Below, one piece after another: positions 1 through 6,485 of a DNA stretch of 10,160 nucleotides. The notes below the pieces were generated by a model that was not told where the DNA came from, did not search any database, and saw nothing but the letters and a program-made list of their open reading frames with translations. Each line of letters opens with the position of its first letter. The stretch's first letter is position 1. The position numbers and the translations under genes were made by a program. The stretch lies in the NCBI GenBank assembly GCA_934569195.1, contig CAKTKB010000049.1, positions 1 through 10,160 of the forward strand, in the 5' to 3' direction. The stretch comes from an uncultured Oscillospiraceae bacterium (GTDB taxonomy: Bacteria > Bacillota > Clostridia > Oscillospirales > Oscillospiraceae).

Positions 1-215
1 TGAATGATCTGCCGCTGTCCATGGTGCTTTCTTGGTATGAGCAGAAGGCGGTGTGTATCCTGCTGACACTGCTGCATCTGGGCTTCCGAAATATTCGCCT
101 TGGACCTACGCTGCCGGCATTTCTTTCTCCGAATGTGCTGCAATACCTGGTGGAGAACTTCGGCATTGCCCCCATTACCACTCCGGAGGAGGACCTGAGG
201 CAGCTCCTGAAATAA
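1..215 (+). CDS. hcp: Hybrid cluster protein / hydroxylamine reductase, C-terminal end (partial)
   Basis: This is the last 70 codons of a gene that begins before the window; full codons start at base 3. The family carries a 4Fe-4S or 2Fe-2S cluster plus an Fe-S-O hybrid cluster, acts in the cytoplasm of anaerobes, and is linked to hydroxylamine or nitric oxide detoxification. The tail matches the family end closely: NDLPLS, then SWYEQKAV, then [20 protein letters not shown], and finally ITTPEEDL. The Glu in YEQK corresponds to a known hybrid-cluster ligand, and the Lys two residues later is also conserved. The family is normally about 430-550 residues, so only the extreme C-terminus is visible here. 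The next gene is 168 bases downstream and looks unrelated, so this is probably the end of a transcription unit. Confidence 0.9.
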   Translation, partial: NDLPLSMVLSWYEQKAVCILLTLLHLGFRNIRLGPTLPAFLSPNVLQYLVENFGIAPITTPEEDLRQLLK

Positions 216-300
216 TCCCGCTGCGCCGGGTAGGTGCCGCACATATTTTCTCAAGTAAAAAGCAAAGATTTTGGCGTCGTTTTTTGGCTCTGTCAGGGCT

Positions 301-320
301 GAGAAACGGCGCCGTTTTTC
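301..320 (+). terminator. Weak hairpin downstream of hcp, possible terminator
   Basis: The arm GAGAAACG pairs with CGTTTTTC around a GCGC loop, giving about 8 pairs including one G-T wobble. The centre is the palindrome AAACGGCGCCGTTT. The T-run lies inside the stem rather than after it, so this is a poor match to a standard rho-independent terminator. Its position between hcp and an unrelated gene is the main argument for it. Confidence 0.25.
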
Positions 321-346
321 ACATTCCCCCCGCCGCCGCATACGAT
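319..346 (+). promoter_or_regulatory. Candidate sigma-E/sigma-K-type sporulation promoter for the collagen-like gene
   Basis: TCACATT at 319-325 is followed 13 bases later by CATACGAT at 339-346. From known Bacillus consensus sequences, sigma-E promoters resemble TCATATT and CATACAnT at about this spacing, so each box has one mismatch. The same bases also offer the AC and CATA elements used by sigma-K. No convincing sigma-A promoter was seen in the spacer. A start site near 353 would leave a short leader before the ribosome binding site at 371-377. The match is by eye and the motif is short, so this remains a candidate. Confidence 0.35.
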
Positions 347-383
347 GAGATAGCATTCTGCAATTTTTCGGGAGGAGAGGAAT

Positions 384-1514
384 ATGAATTATTATACCGG
401 AGCCTGCCGCGGGAATGGCTACAGCCAGTCGGATGGGTGCGGCACATATGTGACGATTCAAGGTCCGGCAGGTCCGATGGGGCCGGAGGGGCCGCGAGGG
501 GAGCAAGGCGTGCGGGGAGAACAAGGTCCGATGGGACCGCGCGGGATCAAGGGGGACCAGGGATGTCCGGGGCCGGTGGGTCCGCGGGGGGCAGTGGGGC
601 CCATGGGACCGCGGGGGCCGCAGGGCGTGCGGGGCGATACAGGTCCCAAGGGCGACCCCGGTGAGATTGGCCTTCAGGGTGTGCGGGGAGACCCGGGGCC
701 GATTGGACCAAAGGGAGATCGTGGTCCCAGCGGACCGAAGGGAGATCCAGGCCCGCAGGGACCGATTGGCCCCAGGGGAGAGCGCGGCGAACGGGGAGAG
801 AGGGGACCGGCCGGCGAGCAAGGTCCCATCGGAGAACAGGGTATCCAGGGAGAAATTGGCCCGCAGGGTGTGCAAGGGGATCGGGGGTGTCCCGGTCCCC
901 AGGGCGAACAGGGCGTACCCGGCCCCCAAGGAGAAAAGGGCGACCCGGGAGAGAAGGGAGAGCAGGGAGACCCTGGCCCTCAGGGCGAACAGGGGGAAAC
1001 ACCGGTCATTACGGTTGCGGAGGATTCACCGCTGAGCTATAAGGTGCGATTCCAGACCGGCAATCAGGAGCTGGTCACCCCCAACTTGTTTGCGCCGGCA
1101 GAGGAATATCACGTGAATCTTTCCGTGGTGAACAGCATTCTCACTGTACCTGTGAAGAATTTGGAGCTGACGTACCAGACGACGTCAACCACCGCGCTGC
1201 GCATCAGCATTGCGCCTATAAAAACGGATACGCCCGTGCTGGCGGACATTCGCCGGACATCGGTTTACAACGGAGGAACGGTGGAGGCGCAGACCTTTAA
1301 CAATGCAACGGTCTCCGGACGTACCGTGCTGGACGACATCGTTTATACCCAGTCCCAGGAGACCCACAGCATATCCATCCGCCAGCAGGACCCGGTCACG
1401 AAGCTTTGGTCGCTGTGCGAGGTGCGGTCTTTTCTGTCGGCCGGGGCGGCGCGTACCTCCGTCCGGGTTCAGTGGATCGAGGATAATGTGACCTACGAGG
1501 TGCCGACGGTATAA
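384..1514 (+). CDS. Collagen-like Gly-X-Y repeat protein, candidate spore-surface protein
   Basis: The protein has 376 residues. Residues 1-26 form a short leader with Cys8 and Cys19 and no hydrophobic signal peptide. Residues 27-206 are 60 Gly-X-Y triplets without interruption, and residues 207-376 are a Thr/Val-rich domain that looks beta-rich and that I cannot assign to a family. Collagen triplets form trimeric rods, and a C-terminal globular head is the usual trimerising unit. The layout without a Sec signal resembles clostridial and Bacillus exosporium proteins of the BclA type. Against that, the triplets are rich in Glu, Gln, Arg and Lys and contain almost no Thr (only GDT and GET), unlike the GPT-rich BclA rods that carry glycans. 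Phage-fibre-like or other surface filaments are alternatives. The start is supported by GGAGGAG at 371-377. The gene stands alone between hcp and the TetR operon. Confidence 0.85.
   Translation: MNYYTGACRGNGYSQSDGCGTYVTIQGPAGPMGPEGPRGEQGVRGEQGPMGPRGIKGDQGCPGPVGPRGAVGPMGPRGPQGVRGDTGPKGDPGEIGLQGVRGDPGPIGPKGDRGPSGPKGDPGPQGPIGPRGERGERGERGPAGEQGPIGEQGIQGEIGPQGVQGDRGCPGPQGEQGVPGPQGEKGDPGEKGEQGDPGPQGEQGETPVITVAEDSPLSYKVRFQTGNQELVTPNLFAPAEEYHVNLSVVNSILTVPVKNLELTYQTTSTTALRISIAPIKTDTPVLADIRRTSVYNGGTVEAQTFNNATVSGRTVLDDIVYTQSQETHSISIRQQDPVTKLWSLCEVRSFLSAGAARTSVRVQWIEDNVTYEVPTV
462..1001 (+). repeat. Collagen-like tract: 60 consecutive Gly-X-Y codon triplets
   Basis: Every ninth base begins a glycine codon for 540 bases without a break. 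Frequent triplets include GPQ, GPR, GEQ, GVR and GDP. Two triplets are GCP (Cys61 and Cys169 of the protein), which could allow disulphide links between chains. Local near-repeats such as GER three times in a row suggest growth by slippage or unequal recombination, so copy number may vary between strains. Confidence 0.95.
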
Positions 1515-1573
1515 AAAACCACTGATTTCCGTCTGGAGCAGAACCCAGGCGAATCGACGGAATCGTGTGGTCC

Positions 1574-1615
1574 GGTCCCTTGGTGCGGCGATCTCATATG
1601 CCCCATCAAGGGACC
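1574..1615 (+). other. Long hairpin in the gap after the collagen-like gene
   Basis: GGTCCCTTGGTG at 1574-1585 pairs with CATCAAGGGACC at 1604-1615: 12 pairs, one of them G-T. The 18-base loop contains a further GGC/GCC pairing (1587-1589 with 1600-1602). The downstream bases are ACCTTTGAAG, so there is no good U-tract, and a standard terminator is unlikely although RNA end protection or a weak terminator is possible. It lies about 60 bases past the collagen-like stop and about 75 bases before the -35 box for the TetR gene. It does not match any riboswitch or T-box core that I know. Confidence 0.6.
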
Positions 1616-1648
1616 TTTGAAGCATCCGGGACGAATGCCGGGGTGAGC

Positions 1649-1664
1649 CAGGCTGTGGGAATTT
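1649..1664 (+). repeat. 16-base direct repeat, copy 1 (upstream of the TetR promoter)
   Basis: CAGGCTGTGGGAATTT occurs here and again exactly at 1873-1888, inside the helix-turn-helix coding part of the TetR gene. In the reading frame used by the gene it would encode QAVGI. The other bases around this copy do not resemble the TetR gene, so this is either a small duplicated fragment or chance. Confidence 0.6.
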
Positions 1665-1688
1665 TCTTGCGGATTGAGAAATACCGTC

Positions 1689-1717
1689 TTGAAAACAGAC
1701 TGCGGGAATGGTATAAT
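1689..1717 (+). promoter_or_regulatory. Sigma-A promoter for the TetR gene
   Basis: TTGAAA at 1689-1694 and TATAAT at 1712-1717 are separated by exactly 17 bases, so 11 of 12 positions match the housekeeping consensus. Transcription should start near 1724, giving a leader of about 40 bases before the TTG start at 1762. The operator palindrome found at 2381 is not repeated here, so autorepression through that site is not evident. Confidence 0.85.
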
Positions 1718-1761
1718 ATGACCGGAAAAATATTTGAGTCATATCTTCGGGAGGCGTTCGT

Positions 1762-2346
1762 TTGGCATTTACCGCTTATGAGACAGAGCAGATTCGGGAG
1801 GCGCTCCTGAAGGAGGCGCGGCATTGTGCGGTTACCCTCGGTATGCACAAGACATCCGTAGAGCAGCTGACGCAGGCTGTGGGAATTTCAAAGGGATCGT
1901 TTTACCGCTTTTTTGCCTCCAAGGAGCTGCTGTTTTTTGCAGTTCTGGAGGGAATCCATACGGAAGTTTATGCGGTCGCCGGAGAAGCCCTCCGGGAAAA
2001 CAGCGGGGATGCACCGGCAGAACGGGCGGCAAAGGGGATCCTTGCCGCGTGCAGGAGACTGTCTGAAACCGGAGCAATGGCGTTCATCGAAAAGGATGCG
2101 CAGACGATCCTTCGCAGAATTCCGGAGCCGATCAAGACGGCGCATTATCATGATGACGAGGTCCATATCTACGATCTTCTGGAGCAGAGCGGCCTGGATG
2201 CCTTTGTACAGAGGGAGCTGACTGCGGCGACGGTGCGCGGTTTGATTCTGACCGTGTCCCACCAGGAGCAGATTGGTCCGCTGTATGCCAAGGTGCTGGA
2301 AACGCTGGTATACGGGGCTTGCCGGGAGCTTTTCCGGTCGAATTGA
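1762..2346 (+). CDS. TetR/AcrR-family transcriptional regulator
   Basis: The protein has 194 residues, a usual length for TetR one-component repressors. The N-terminal DNA-binding domain spans about residues 8-57. Its helix-turn-helix at 31-51 shows TSVEQLTQAVGISKGSFYRF, followed by the typical FFASKELLF. The remainder is the variable ligand-binding and dimerisation domain, so the effector cannot be predicted. Translation starts at TTG (1762), chosen because GGGAGG at 1749-1754 is 7 bases upstream and the domain begins right after it. A strong sigma-A promoter lies upstream. The enzyme operon begins 71 bases downstream on the same strand with an 18-base palindrome in between, so the natural target is that operon. 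The second copy of a 16-base repeat lies within the helix-turn-helix codons. Confidence 0.93.
   Translation: MAFTAYETEQIREALLKEARHCAVTLGMHKTSVEQLTQAVGISKGSFYRFFASKELLFFAVLEGIHTEVYAVAGEALRENSGDAPAERAAKGILAACRRLSETGAMAFIEKDAQTILRRIPEPIKTAHYHDDEVHIYDLLEQSGLDAFVQRELTAATVRGLILTVSHQEQIGPLYAKVLETLVYGACRELFRSN
1873..1888 (+). repeat. 16-base direct repeat, copy 2 (in the TetR helix-turn-helix codons)
   Basis: This is identical to 1649-1664, 224 bases away. Here it encodes QAVGI plus the first two bases of the next codon, in the turn of the DNA-binding motif. Confidence 0.6.
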
Positions 2347-2380
2347 GGGCTGCCAACAGGCGGCCTTTCCAAAATATAGA

Positions 2381-2398
2381 AGTTAGCATAATCTAACT
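2381..2398. promoter_or_regulatory. Probable TetR operator (18-base inverted repeat)
   Basis: AGTTAG-CATAAT-CTAACT is a perfect inverted repeat with 6-base arms and a 6-base centre, a size and form usual for TetR operators. It lies between the TetR gene and the first hydrolase, 19 bases before its start codon. The centre CATAAT differs by one base from a -10 box. A weak -35 candidate TTTCCA sits at 2366-2371, but 15 bases is short spacing, so the promoter itself is uncertain. Bound repressor would either cover that promoter or block read-through from the TetR promoter. No terminator was seen between the TetR gene and the operon. Confidence 0.7.
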
Positions 2399-2417
2399 GA
2401 TCTAAGGGGGAAATACC

Positions 2418-3194
2418 ATGACCCACATGATGGAACACGGGCAGGAGAATGAAAAGACGCTGTTGTTTCTTCCCTGCACGGCAGAACCGACGTGGGCGTT
2501 TGCGTCCACGGTTGCGCTGCTGTCGGAAAAATGGCATGTTTTTCAGGCGGTTTATGACGGCCATCAGCCGGAATATCCCGGCGACTTCCTTTCGGTGGAA
2601 CAGACGGTGGAGGACATCGAAGCCTATCTGAGAGCCCACGGCGTGTCCCGGCTGGACGGGGCTTATGGCTGCTCCCTGGGCGGAGCCTGCCTGATTCGCC
2701 TGCTGGCCATGGGAAACATACCGGTGGACAGAGCCATTCTTGACGGGGGCATTACCCCTTATCAGCTGCCGCTGCCGATACGCAAGCTGCTTCTGGCAAG
2801 AGACTGGATCGGCTTTAAAATGCTGGCCGGGAACCGGACTCTTCTGGAGGCGGCCTTCCCGCCGGAGCGGTTTACGCTGCCGGGACACGACCCGGTGAAG
2901 GAGTACGATGCCATTGAGGCTTATCTCAAGACCTATTCAAACCGCACCATCCGGAACATTTTCTGGTCCGGCGATAACTACGCCCTTCCGGACAAGCCTG
3001 CAAGGAGCAGCGGAAAAATCACCTACTGGTACGGTGACGATGAGAAAAAGGCGCGCCGAAGCAACATCCGTTTTGTGAAGCACTATTTTCCCCAGGTGCG
3101 CATTCACGGGATTCCGAAAATGGCGCATGCCGAGCTGGTCATGATTCACCCGGAGGAATTCTGCCGGTATGCAGAGAAATTCCTGGAGGGCTGA
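2418..3194 (+). CDS. Alpha/beta hydrolase, first gene of the operon
   Basis: The protein has 258 residues, is probably cytoplasmic, and shows no signal peptide. The nucleophile elbow is YGCSLGG with Ser86. The proposed catalytic His is His237 in MAHAEL, and the acid is probably one of Asp207, Asp208 or Glu209 in YWYGDDEKK. Family members hydrolyse esters, thioesters, amides or other bonds; the substrate cannot be read from sequence. A strand and oxyanion region near the start reads LLFLPCTAEPTW. It is clearly related to the hydrolases at 4661 and 7022 in the elbow, the following helix and the AILDGG-like strand. AAGGGGGAA at 2404-2412 supports the start, and the 18-base operator is just upstream. 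Confidence 0.88.
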   Translation: MTHMMEHGQENEKTLLFLPCTAEPTWAFASTVALLSEKWHVFQAVYDGHQPEYPGDFLSVEQTVEDIEAYLRAHGVSRLDGAYGCSLGGACLIRLLAMGNIPVDRAILDGGITPYQLPLPIRKLLLARDWIGFKMLAGNRTLLEAAFPPERFTLPGHDPVKEYDAIEAYLKTYSNRTIRNIFWSGDNYALPDKPARSSGKITYWYGDDEKKARRSNIRFVKHYFPQVRIHGIPKMAHAELVMIHPEEFCRYAEKFLEG

Positions 3195-3248
3195 GAGAAA
3201 AACGGGGATGGATAGCCGCGGACGAGAAAATAAGGGAGGTAAAGGAAA

Positions 3249-4037
3249 ATGGCTGAAGAAGTGAAGCTTACCGGCGTACCGGAAACCATGCTGCAAACGG
3301 TATACGCCCGGGCAAAGGAGAGCAAAGGGCGCGGGGCGATCCGCGACCGGAAGGCGGAGGAGATTATCGGCAGGATCAGCTACGATTTTTCCTTGGCCGA
3401 CAAGGATTCCACCATGCACAGCGGCGTTATTGCCCGCACCATCGTGCTGGACCGGCTGGTGGGAAAGTGGCTTGAGGAGAACCCGGGCGGGATTGTTGTG
3501 AACCTTGCCTGCGGATTGGATACGCGCTGCTACCGTGTGCAGGGTTTTTCTCACTGGTATAATCTGGATTTGCCGGAAACGATTGCGGTGCGGGAAAAGC
3601 TCCTCCCGGAGGAGGGGGCCATTTCACAGATTGCCATGTCGGCCATGGACGACTGGGGCAGGCGGGTTGCCGAGAAGGACACGGCGGTGCTTGTCATTCT
3701 GGAGGGCCTGACCATGTACCTGCGTGAGGCGGATGTGAAGCGGATTTTCTCCGTCATTTCGGGTAGGTTCCCCCGGGCAAGGGTATTTGTGGAAACCATG
3801 AATCCGATGGTTGTCAAGCATTTTAAAGAGAAATCCATAGAGGGCAGCGGGGCGAAATTCACGTGGGGTGTGAAGAACGGAAAAGCGATGGAGCGTATGC
3901 TTCCGGGGTTCCGTTTCCTTGAGGAGCACAGCCTGACGGAAGGCATGGCGGTGTTTGTGCCGGTCTATAGGGTTCTGCAAAAGCTGCCTGCCGTGCGGAA
4001 CATATCCAACAAGATTCTGGTTCTTGAAACGCGGTGA
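3249..4037 (+). CDS. TcmP/LCM-type SAM-dependent O-methyltransferase
   Basis: The protein has 262 residues of the leucine carboxyl methyltransferase fold family (PF04072), whose bacterial members include TcmP-like enzymes of polyketide tailoring. The SAM-binding motif is VVNLACGLDTR at residues 83-93. The acidic loop YNLDLPE follows at 104-110, and the family strand LVILEGLTMYL lies at 148-158. Members transfer a methyl group from SAM, often to a carboxyl or hydroxyl oxygen; the acceptor here is unknown. AAGGGAGGT at 3232-3240, 8 bases before ATG, fixes the start. It sits 54 bases after the first hydrolase and 12 bases before a second methyltransferase, so two methyl-transfer steps may be encoded together. 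Confidence 0.9.
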   Translation: MAEEVKLTGVPETMLQTVYARAKESKGRGAIRDRKAEEIIGRISYDFSLADKDSTMHSGVIARTIVLDRLVGKWLEENPGGIVVNLACGLDTRCYRVQGFSHWYNLDLPETIAVREKLLPEEGAISQIAMSAMDDWGRRVAEKDTAVLVILEGLTMYLREADVKRIFSVISGRFPRARVFVETMNPMVVKHFKEKSIEGSGAKFTWGVKNGKAMERMLPGFRFLEEHSLTEGMAVFVPVYRVLQKLPAVRNISNKILVLETR

Positions 4038-4049
4038 GGGGGAAAAGGA

Positions 4050-4664
4050 ATGTCTTTTTGGGAGAATACACGCAAGCCGGAGGGCTTGGGCGGCAGACTG
4101 ATGGTCGGCATGATGAATATCGGACATCACGGACTGGCGCGCTGGGGCCTGCAATTTCTGCCGGTTTCGCCGGATGGAAAAATCCTGGACTGCGGCTGCG
4201 GCGGCGGTGAAAACATAAAGACTCTGCTCAAGAGATGCCCGGAGGGGATCGTCAAGGGAGTGGATTATTCCGCCGTCAGCGTGGAAAAGGCGCGGAAGGT
4301 CAACCGCGAGGCTATCCGGGAAGGACGCTGCGTGGTGTGGCAGGGGAGCGTAGAGAAGATGATCTTTGCCTCTGGCTGGTTTGACGGCGTTACCGCCTTT
4401 GAGACGGTTTATTTCTGGCCGGATCTGCCGGGGAGCTTCCGGGAGGTTTATCGGGTGCTGAAGCCGGGCGGGAGTTTCCTGATCTGTAACGAATGCAGCG
4501 GTGAAACCGAAAAGGACGATAAATGGACGGAGCGCATCCAAGGCATGACTATTTACAAAGCAGACGCGCTGAAGGCGGCTTTGGAACAGGCGGGATTTTG
4601 CAATATACAGATTCATGAGAACGAAAAGGGATGGCTCTGCCTGCTGGCTGGAAAGCGAGGATGA
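4050..4664 (+). CDS. Class I SAM-dependent methyltransferase (Methyltransf_11-like)
   Basis: The protein has 204 residues with a standard Rossmann methyltransferase core. Motif I is ILDCGCGGGEN at residues 45-55, motif II is GVDYS at 70-74 with Asp72 expected to bind the SAM ribose, and FDGVTAFETVYFW and EVYRVLKPGGSFLI follow at 111-123 and 132-145. The acceptor is not predictable. The N-terminal segment, about residues 10-40, is Gly/Met-rich and may form a cap over the substrate. GAGGGGGA at 4036-4043 overlaps the stop of the upstream methyltransferase and serves as its ribosome binding site. Its own stop overlaps the next start as ATGA, indicating translational coupling to the following hydrolase. 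Confidence 0.9.
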   Translation: MSFWENTRKPEGLGGRLMVGMMNIGHHGLARWGLQFLPVSPDGKILDCGCGGGENIKTLLKRCPEGIVKGVDYSAVSVEKARKVNREAIREGRCVVWQGSVEKMIFASGWFDGVTAFETVYFWPDLPGSFREVYRVLKPGGSFLICNECSGETEKDDKWTERIQGMTIYKADALKAALEQAGFCNIQIHENEKGWLCLLAGKRG

Positions 4665-5455
4665 GGCAGATGAAGGTATACACGTTTGGCAGCTCCGATG
4701 CGCCGGCGATTCTGCTGCTGCCCGGAACCTGCTGCCACTGGAAAAGCAATTTCGGTCACGTCATTCCCCTGCTGGAGAAGGATTTTCGGGTGCTGTGTGT
4801 CAGCTATGACGGCTTCGACGAGACGGAGCACAGCGAGTTTCCGACCATGCTCCGGGAGACGGAAAAGATAGAGGACTACATAAAGGCCCATTGCGGCGGG
4901 CACATCCGCGCTGCCTACGGCTGTTCCTTGGGCGGTTCTTTTGTGGGCCTGCTGGCGGCCCGGGGGAATATCCGCATGGACTACGGGATTCTGGGAAGCT
5001 CCGACCTGGACCAGGCATCGGGATTTTCTGCCGCTATGCAGACGAATCTGCTGCTTCCGATGATTTATCCCCTGATCCGGGACGGGCGGTTCAAAAATCG
5101 CCTGCTGCAGAAGCAGATGGAGAAGCGCATGGAGCAGATGGGAGATTACGGCAAAGCCTTTATGGAAATGCTCGGTGGCGCGCGGCCCTACGTGACAAAG
5201 CGGAGCTGCCGGAATCAGTTTTACTCCGATCTCATTACGCCGCTGCCGGACAAGATAGACGTACCCGGCACGCAGATCCATATTTTCTATGCCTGCAAAA
5301 TGGGCGAGAAATATCGCGCCCGATATGCGCGCCATTTTGCCCATCCGGTAATTCATGCGCAGGATATGCAGCACGAGGAGCTGCTGGCCTGCCACCCGGA
5401 GGAGTGGGCGCAGCTCGTGAAGCGGATTCTTTTGGGAGAGGCGGTGCCGCAATGA
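4661..5455 (+). CDS. Alpha/beta hydrolase, paralogue of the first hydrolase
   Basis: With the ATG at 4661 the protein has 264 residues. The elbow is YGCSLGG with Ser89, identical in seven residues to the gene at 2418, and the likely catalytic His is His238 in MQHEELL. The catalytic acid is not obvious: where the first hydrolase has YGDDEKK, this one has YACKMGEKY, leaving only Glu216 nearby. I chose 4661 because it forms an ATGA overlap with the upstream stop and has AGCGAGG just before it. An in-frame ATG at 4670, and a longer frame from 4631, are less likely or equally short alternatives. The segment 140-170 is rich in charged residues and Met and probably forms the lid. The gene is coupled to neighbours on both sides by 4-base overlaps. 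Confidence 0.85.
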   Translation: MRQMKVYTFGSSDAPAILLLPGTCCHWKSNFGHVIPLLEKDFRVLCVSYDGFDETEHSEFPTMLRETEKIEDYIKAHCGGHIRAAYGCSLGGSFVGLLAARGNIRMDYGILGSSDLDQASGFSAAMQTNLLLPMIYPLIRDGRFKNRLLQKQMEKRMEQMGDYGKAFMEMLGGARPYVTKRSCRNQFYSDLITPLPDKIDVPGTQIHIFYACKMGEKYRARYARHFAHPVIHAQDMQHEELLACHPEEWAQLVKRILLGEAVPQ

Positions 5456-6357
5456 GCATAGCTGCGTCGATGCTGCGCACGGTCTACCGGCTTTCCGGGG
5501 CAAAAAAGGCCTTCGCCTTGCCGGAGGACCGGCTGCTGAAGGCCATTGAAAAGGCGAATCGCGGCCGCGGGTTCTTTATGCCCACCGACCGCAAGGCGCA
5601 TTATGAAAAGAGAGTGATAAACGGGTTCCCCTGCCTGGTGGTCCGGGCGGAGGAAAAGCCGGCAGAGCGGGCCATTTTGTTCTTTTTCGGCGGCGGTATG
5701 GTCATTGGGCCGGACAAGGGAGACGCCGTCGTGCTGCGCAAGCTTTGCCGGGGGACCGGGGCCGATGTCTGGTTTCCGATCTACCCATTGTGTACGGAGC
5801 ACTGCATCACCGAGAGCTATGACATGGCTTACGCCTGTTACCGGCAGATGACAGAGATTTACGGCGGGGGGAACGTAAGCACCTGCGGCTTCTCCTCGGG
5901 GGCCGCGCTGGCGCTGGGAATGGCGTCCCACAATCGGGCGCTGGGCGCCCCGCTTCCCCAGCCGAGGCATATCGTTGCCGTGGCTCCCGGAGAGGTTCCG
6001 TGGAACGACGCGGAGCGGGGGCGTATGCAGGCGCTGAATCCAAGAGACGTCGCCATTGACTATGCCTTTATGGCGAAGTGCGAAAAGCTTATGCGGCATG
6101 GGCAGGATGATGTGCCGGACTATATGATTGCCCCCTCCCGCGGCGATTTTTCCGGCGTGGGCGATATCCACTTTTACTACAGCACGGACGAGGTGCTCTA
6201 TGGGGCGCTGCCTGAGTTCCGCGCGGCCTGCGAGCGTGCGGAGGTCCCCTACACGGTGACGGCCCGGCCCGGTATGACCCACTGCTACTGTATGCTTCCG
6301 TACTTCAAAGAAGCAAAGGAGGATTTTGCTCAGATTGTAGAGCAGCTGAAAAAGTAG
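5452..6357 (+). CDS. HSL/GDXG-type alpha/beta hydrolase (Abhydrolase_3)
   Basis: The protein has 301 residues, typical of the hormone-sensitive-lipase esterase family. The oxyanion motif is FFFGGGMVIG at 77-86, with Phe in place of the His of HGGG. IYPLCTEH (110-117) corresponds to the family YRLAPEH motif. The nucleophile is Ser148 in GFSSG, Asp246 lies in STDEVLYG, and His277 lies in GMTHCY, giving a complete triad. Such enzymes usually cleave short or medium acyl esters. The start at 5452 overlaps the upstream stop as ATGA, and GGGAGAGG lies just upstream; the open frame continues far upstream but only as a shadow of the previous gene. No signal peptide is visible. It is less related to the three small hydrolases of the operon than they are to each other. 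Confidence 0.88.
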   Translation: MSIAASMLRTVYRLSGAKKAFALPEDRLLKAIEKANRGRGFFMPTDRKAHYEKRVINGFPCLVVRAEEKPAERAILFFFGGGMVIGPDKGDAVVLRKLCRGTGADVWFPIYPLCTEHCITESYDMAYACYRQMTEIYGGGNVSTCGFSSGAALALGMASHNRALGAPLPQPRHIVAVAPGEVPWNDAERGRMQALNPRDVAIDYAFMAKCEKLMRHGQDDVPDYMIAPSRGDFSGVGDIHFYYSTDEVLYGALPEFRAACERAEVPYTVTARPGMTHCYCMLPYFKEAKEDFAQIVEQLKK

Positions 6358-6385
6358 AAACAGGGGGGACGGAAGCATTTTGAAT

Positions 6386-6404
6386 TCGGGAAAGGAAATC
6401 CCGA
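6386..6404 (+). other. Hairpin in the 136-base gap after the HSL-type hydrolase
   Basis: TCGGGA pairs with TCCCGA around a 7-base loop, and two more outer pairs are possible (one G-T). No U-tract follows, so a terminator is not supported. This is the longest gap inside the operon, so the structure might mark RNA processing or partial attenuation. Bases 6405-6473 hold nothing else that I recognise. Confidence 0.4.
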
Positions 6405-6485
6405 GTGGCTTTCGCCGAAGGTGCGGATGGCCCATCGGACGTCCCTGAAAGACGGAGGAAACGCAGTTTCACAGAAGGAGGAAGC

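Noticed and set aside
462..1001. Gly-X-Y repeat region as a CRISPR-like or satellite DNA array
   Set aside because: The periodicity is nine bases at the codon level and encodes a perfect collagen tract; there are no constant repeats with unique spacers.
458..1002. Long open frames on the minus strand (and +1/+2 frames) across the collagen-like gene, rich in Gly/Pro/Arg
   Set aside because: The GGN-CCN-rich codon repeat keeps other frames open; they have no ribosome binding site and are shadows of the Gly-X-Y tract.
1505..1533. GACGG...CCGTC pairing just after the collagen-like stop as a terminator
   Set aside because: The stem has only five pairs around a 19-base loop, with no U-tract.
1565..1810. 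Open frame of 81 codons in the gap before the TetR gene
   Set aside because: It begins with a non-ATG codon without a ribosome binding site, contains the sigma-A promoter, and ends inside the TetR gene. Its SQAVGI similarity to the TetR helix-turn-helix comes only from the 16-base repeat.
3624..4616. 330-residue open frame on the minus strand
   Set aside because: It runs antisense to two clear methyltransferases with intact motifs, has no recognisable domain and no ribosome binding site.
4891..5451. Upstream extension of the HSL-type hydrolase frame by 187 codons
   Set aside because: It overlaps the preceding hydrolase in another frame and reads as low-quality sequence; the ATGA-coupled start at 5452 fits the family length.
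4613..6435. Minus-strand open frames of about 296 and 360 residues
   Set aside because: They are antisense to two alpha/beta hydrolases with complete motifs; composition rich in Arg, His and Pro is typical of GC-rich shadow frames.
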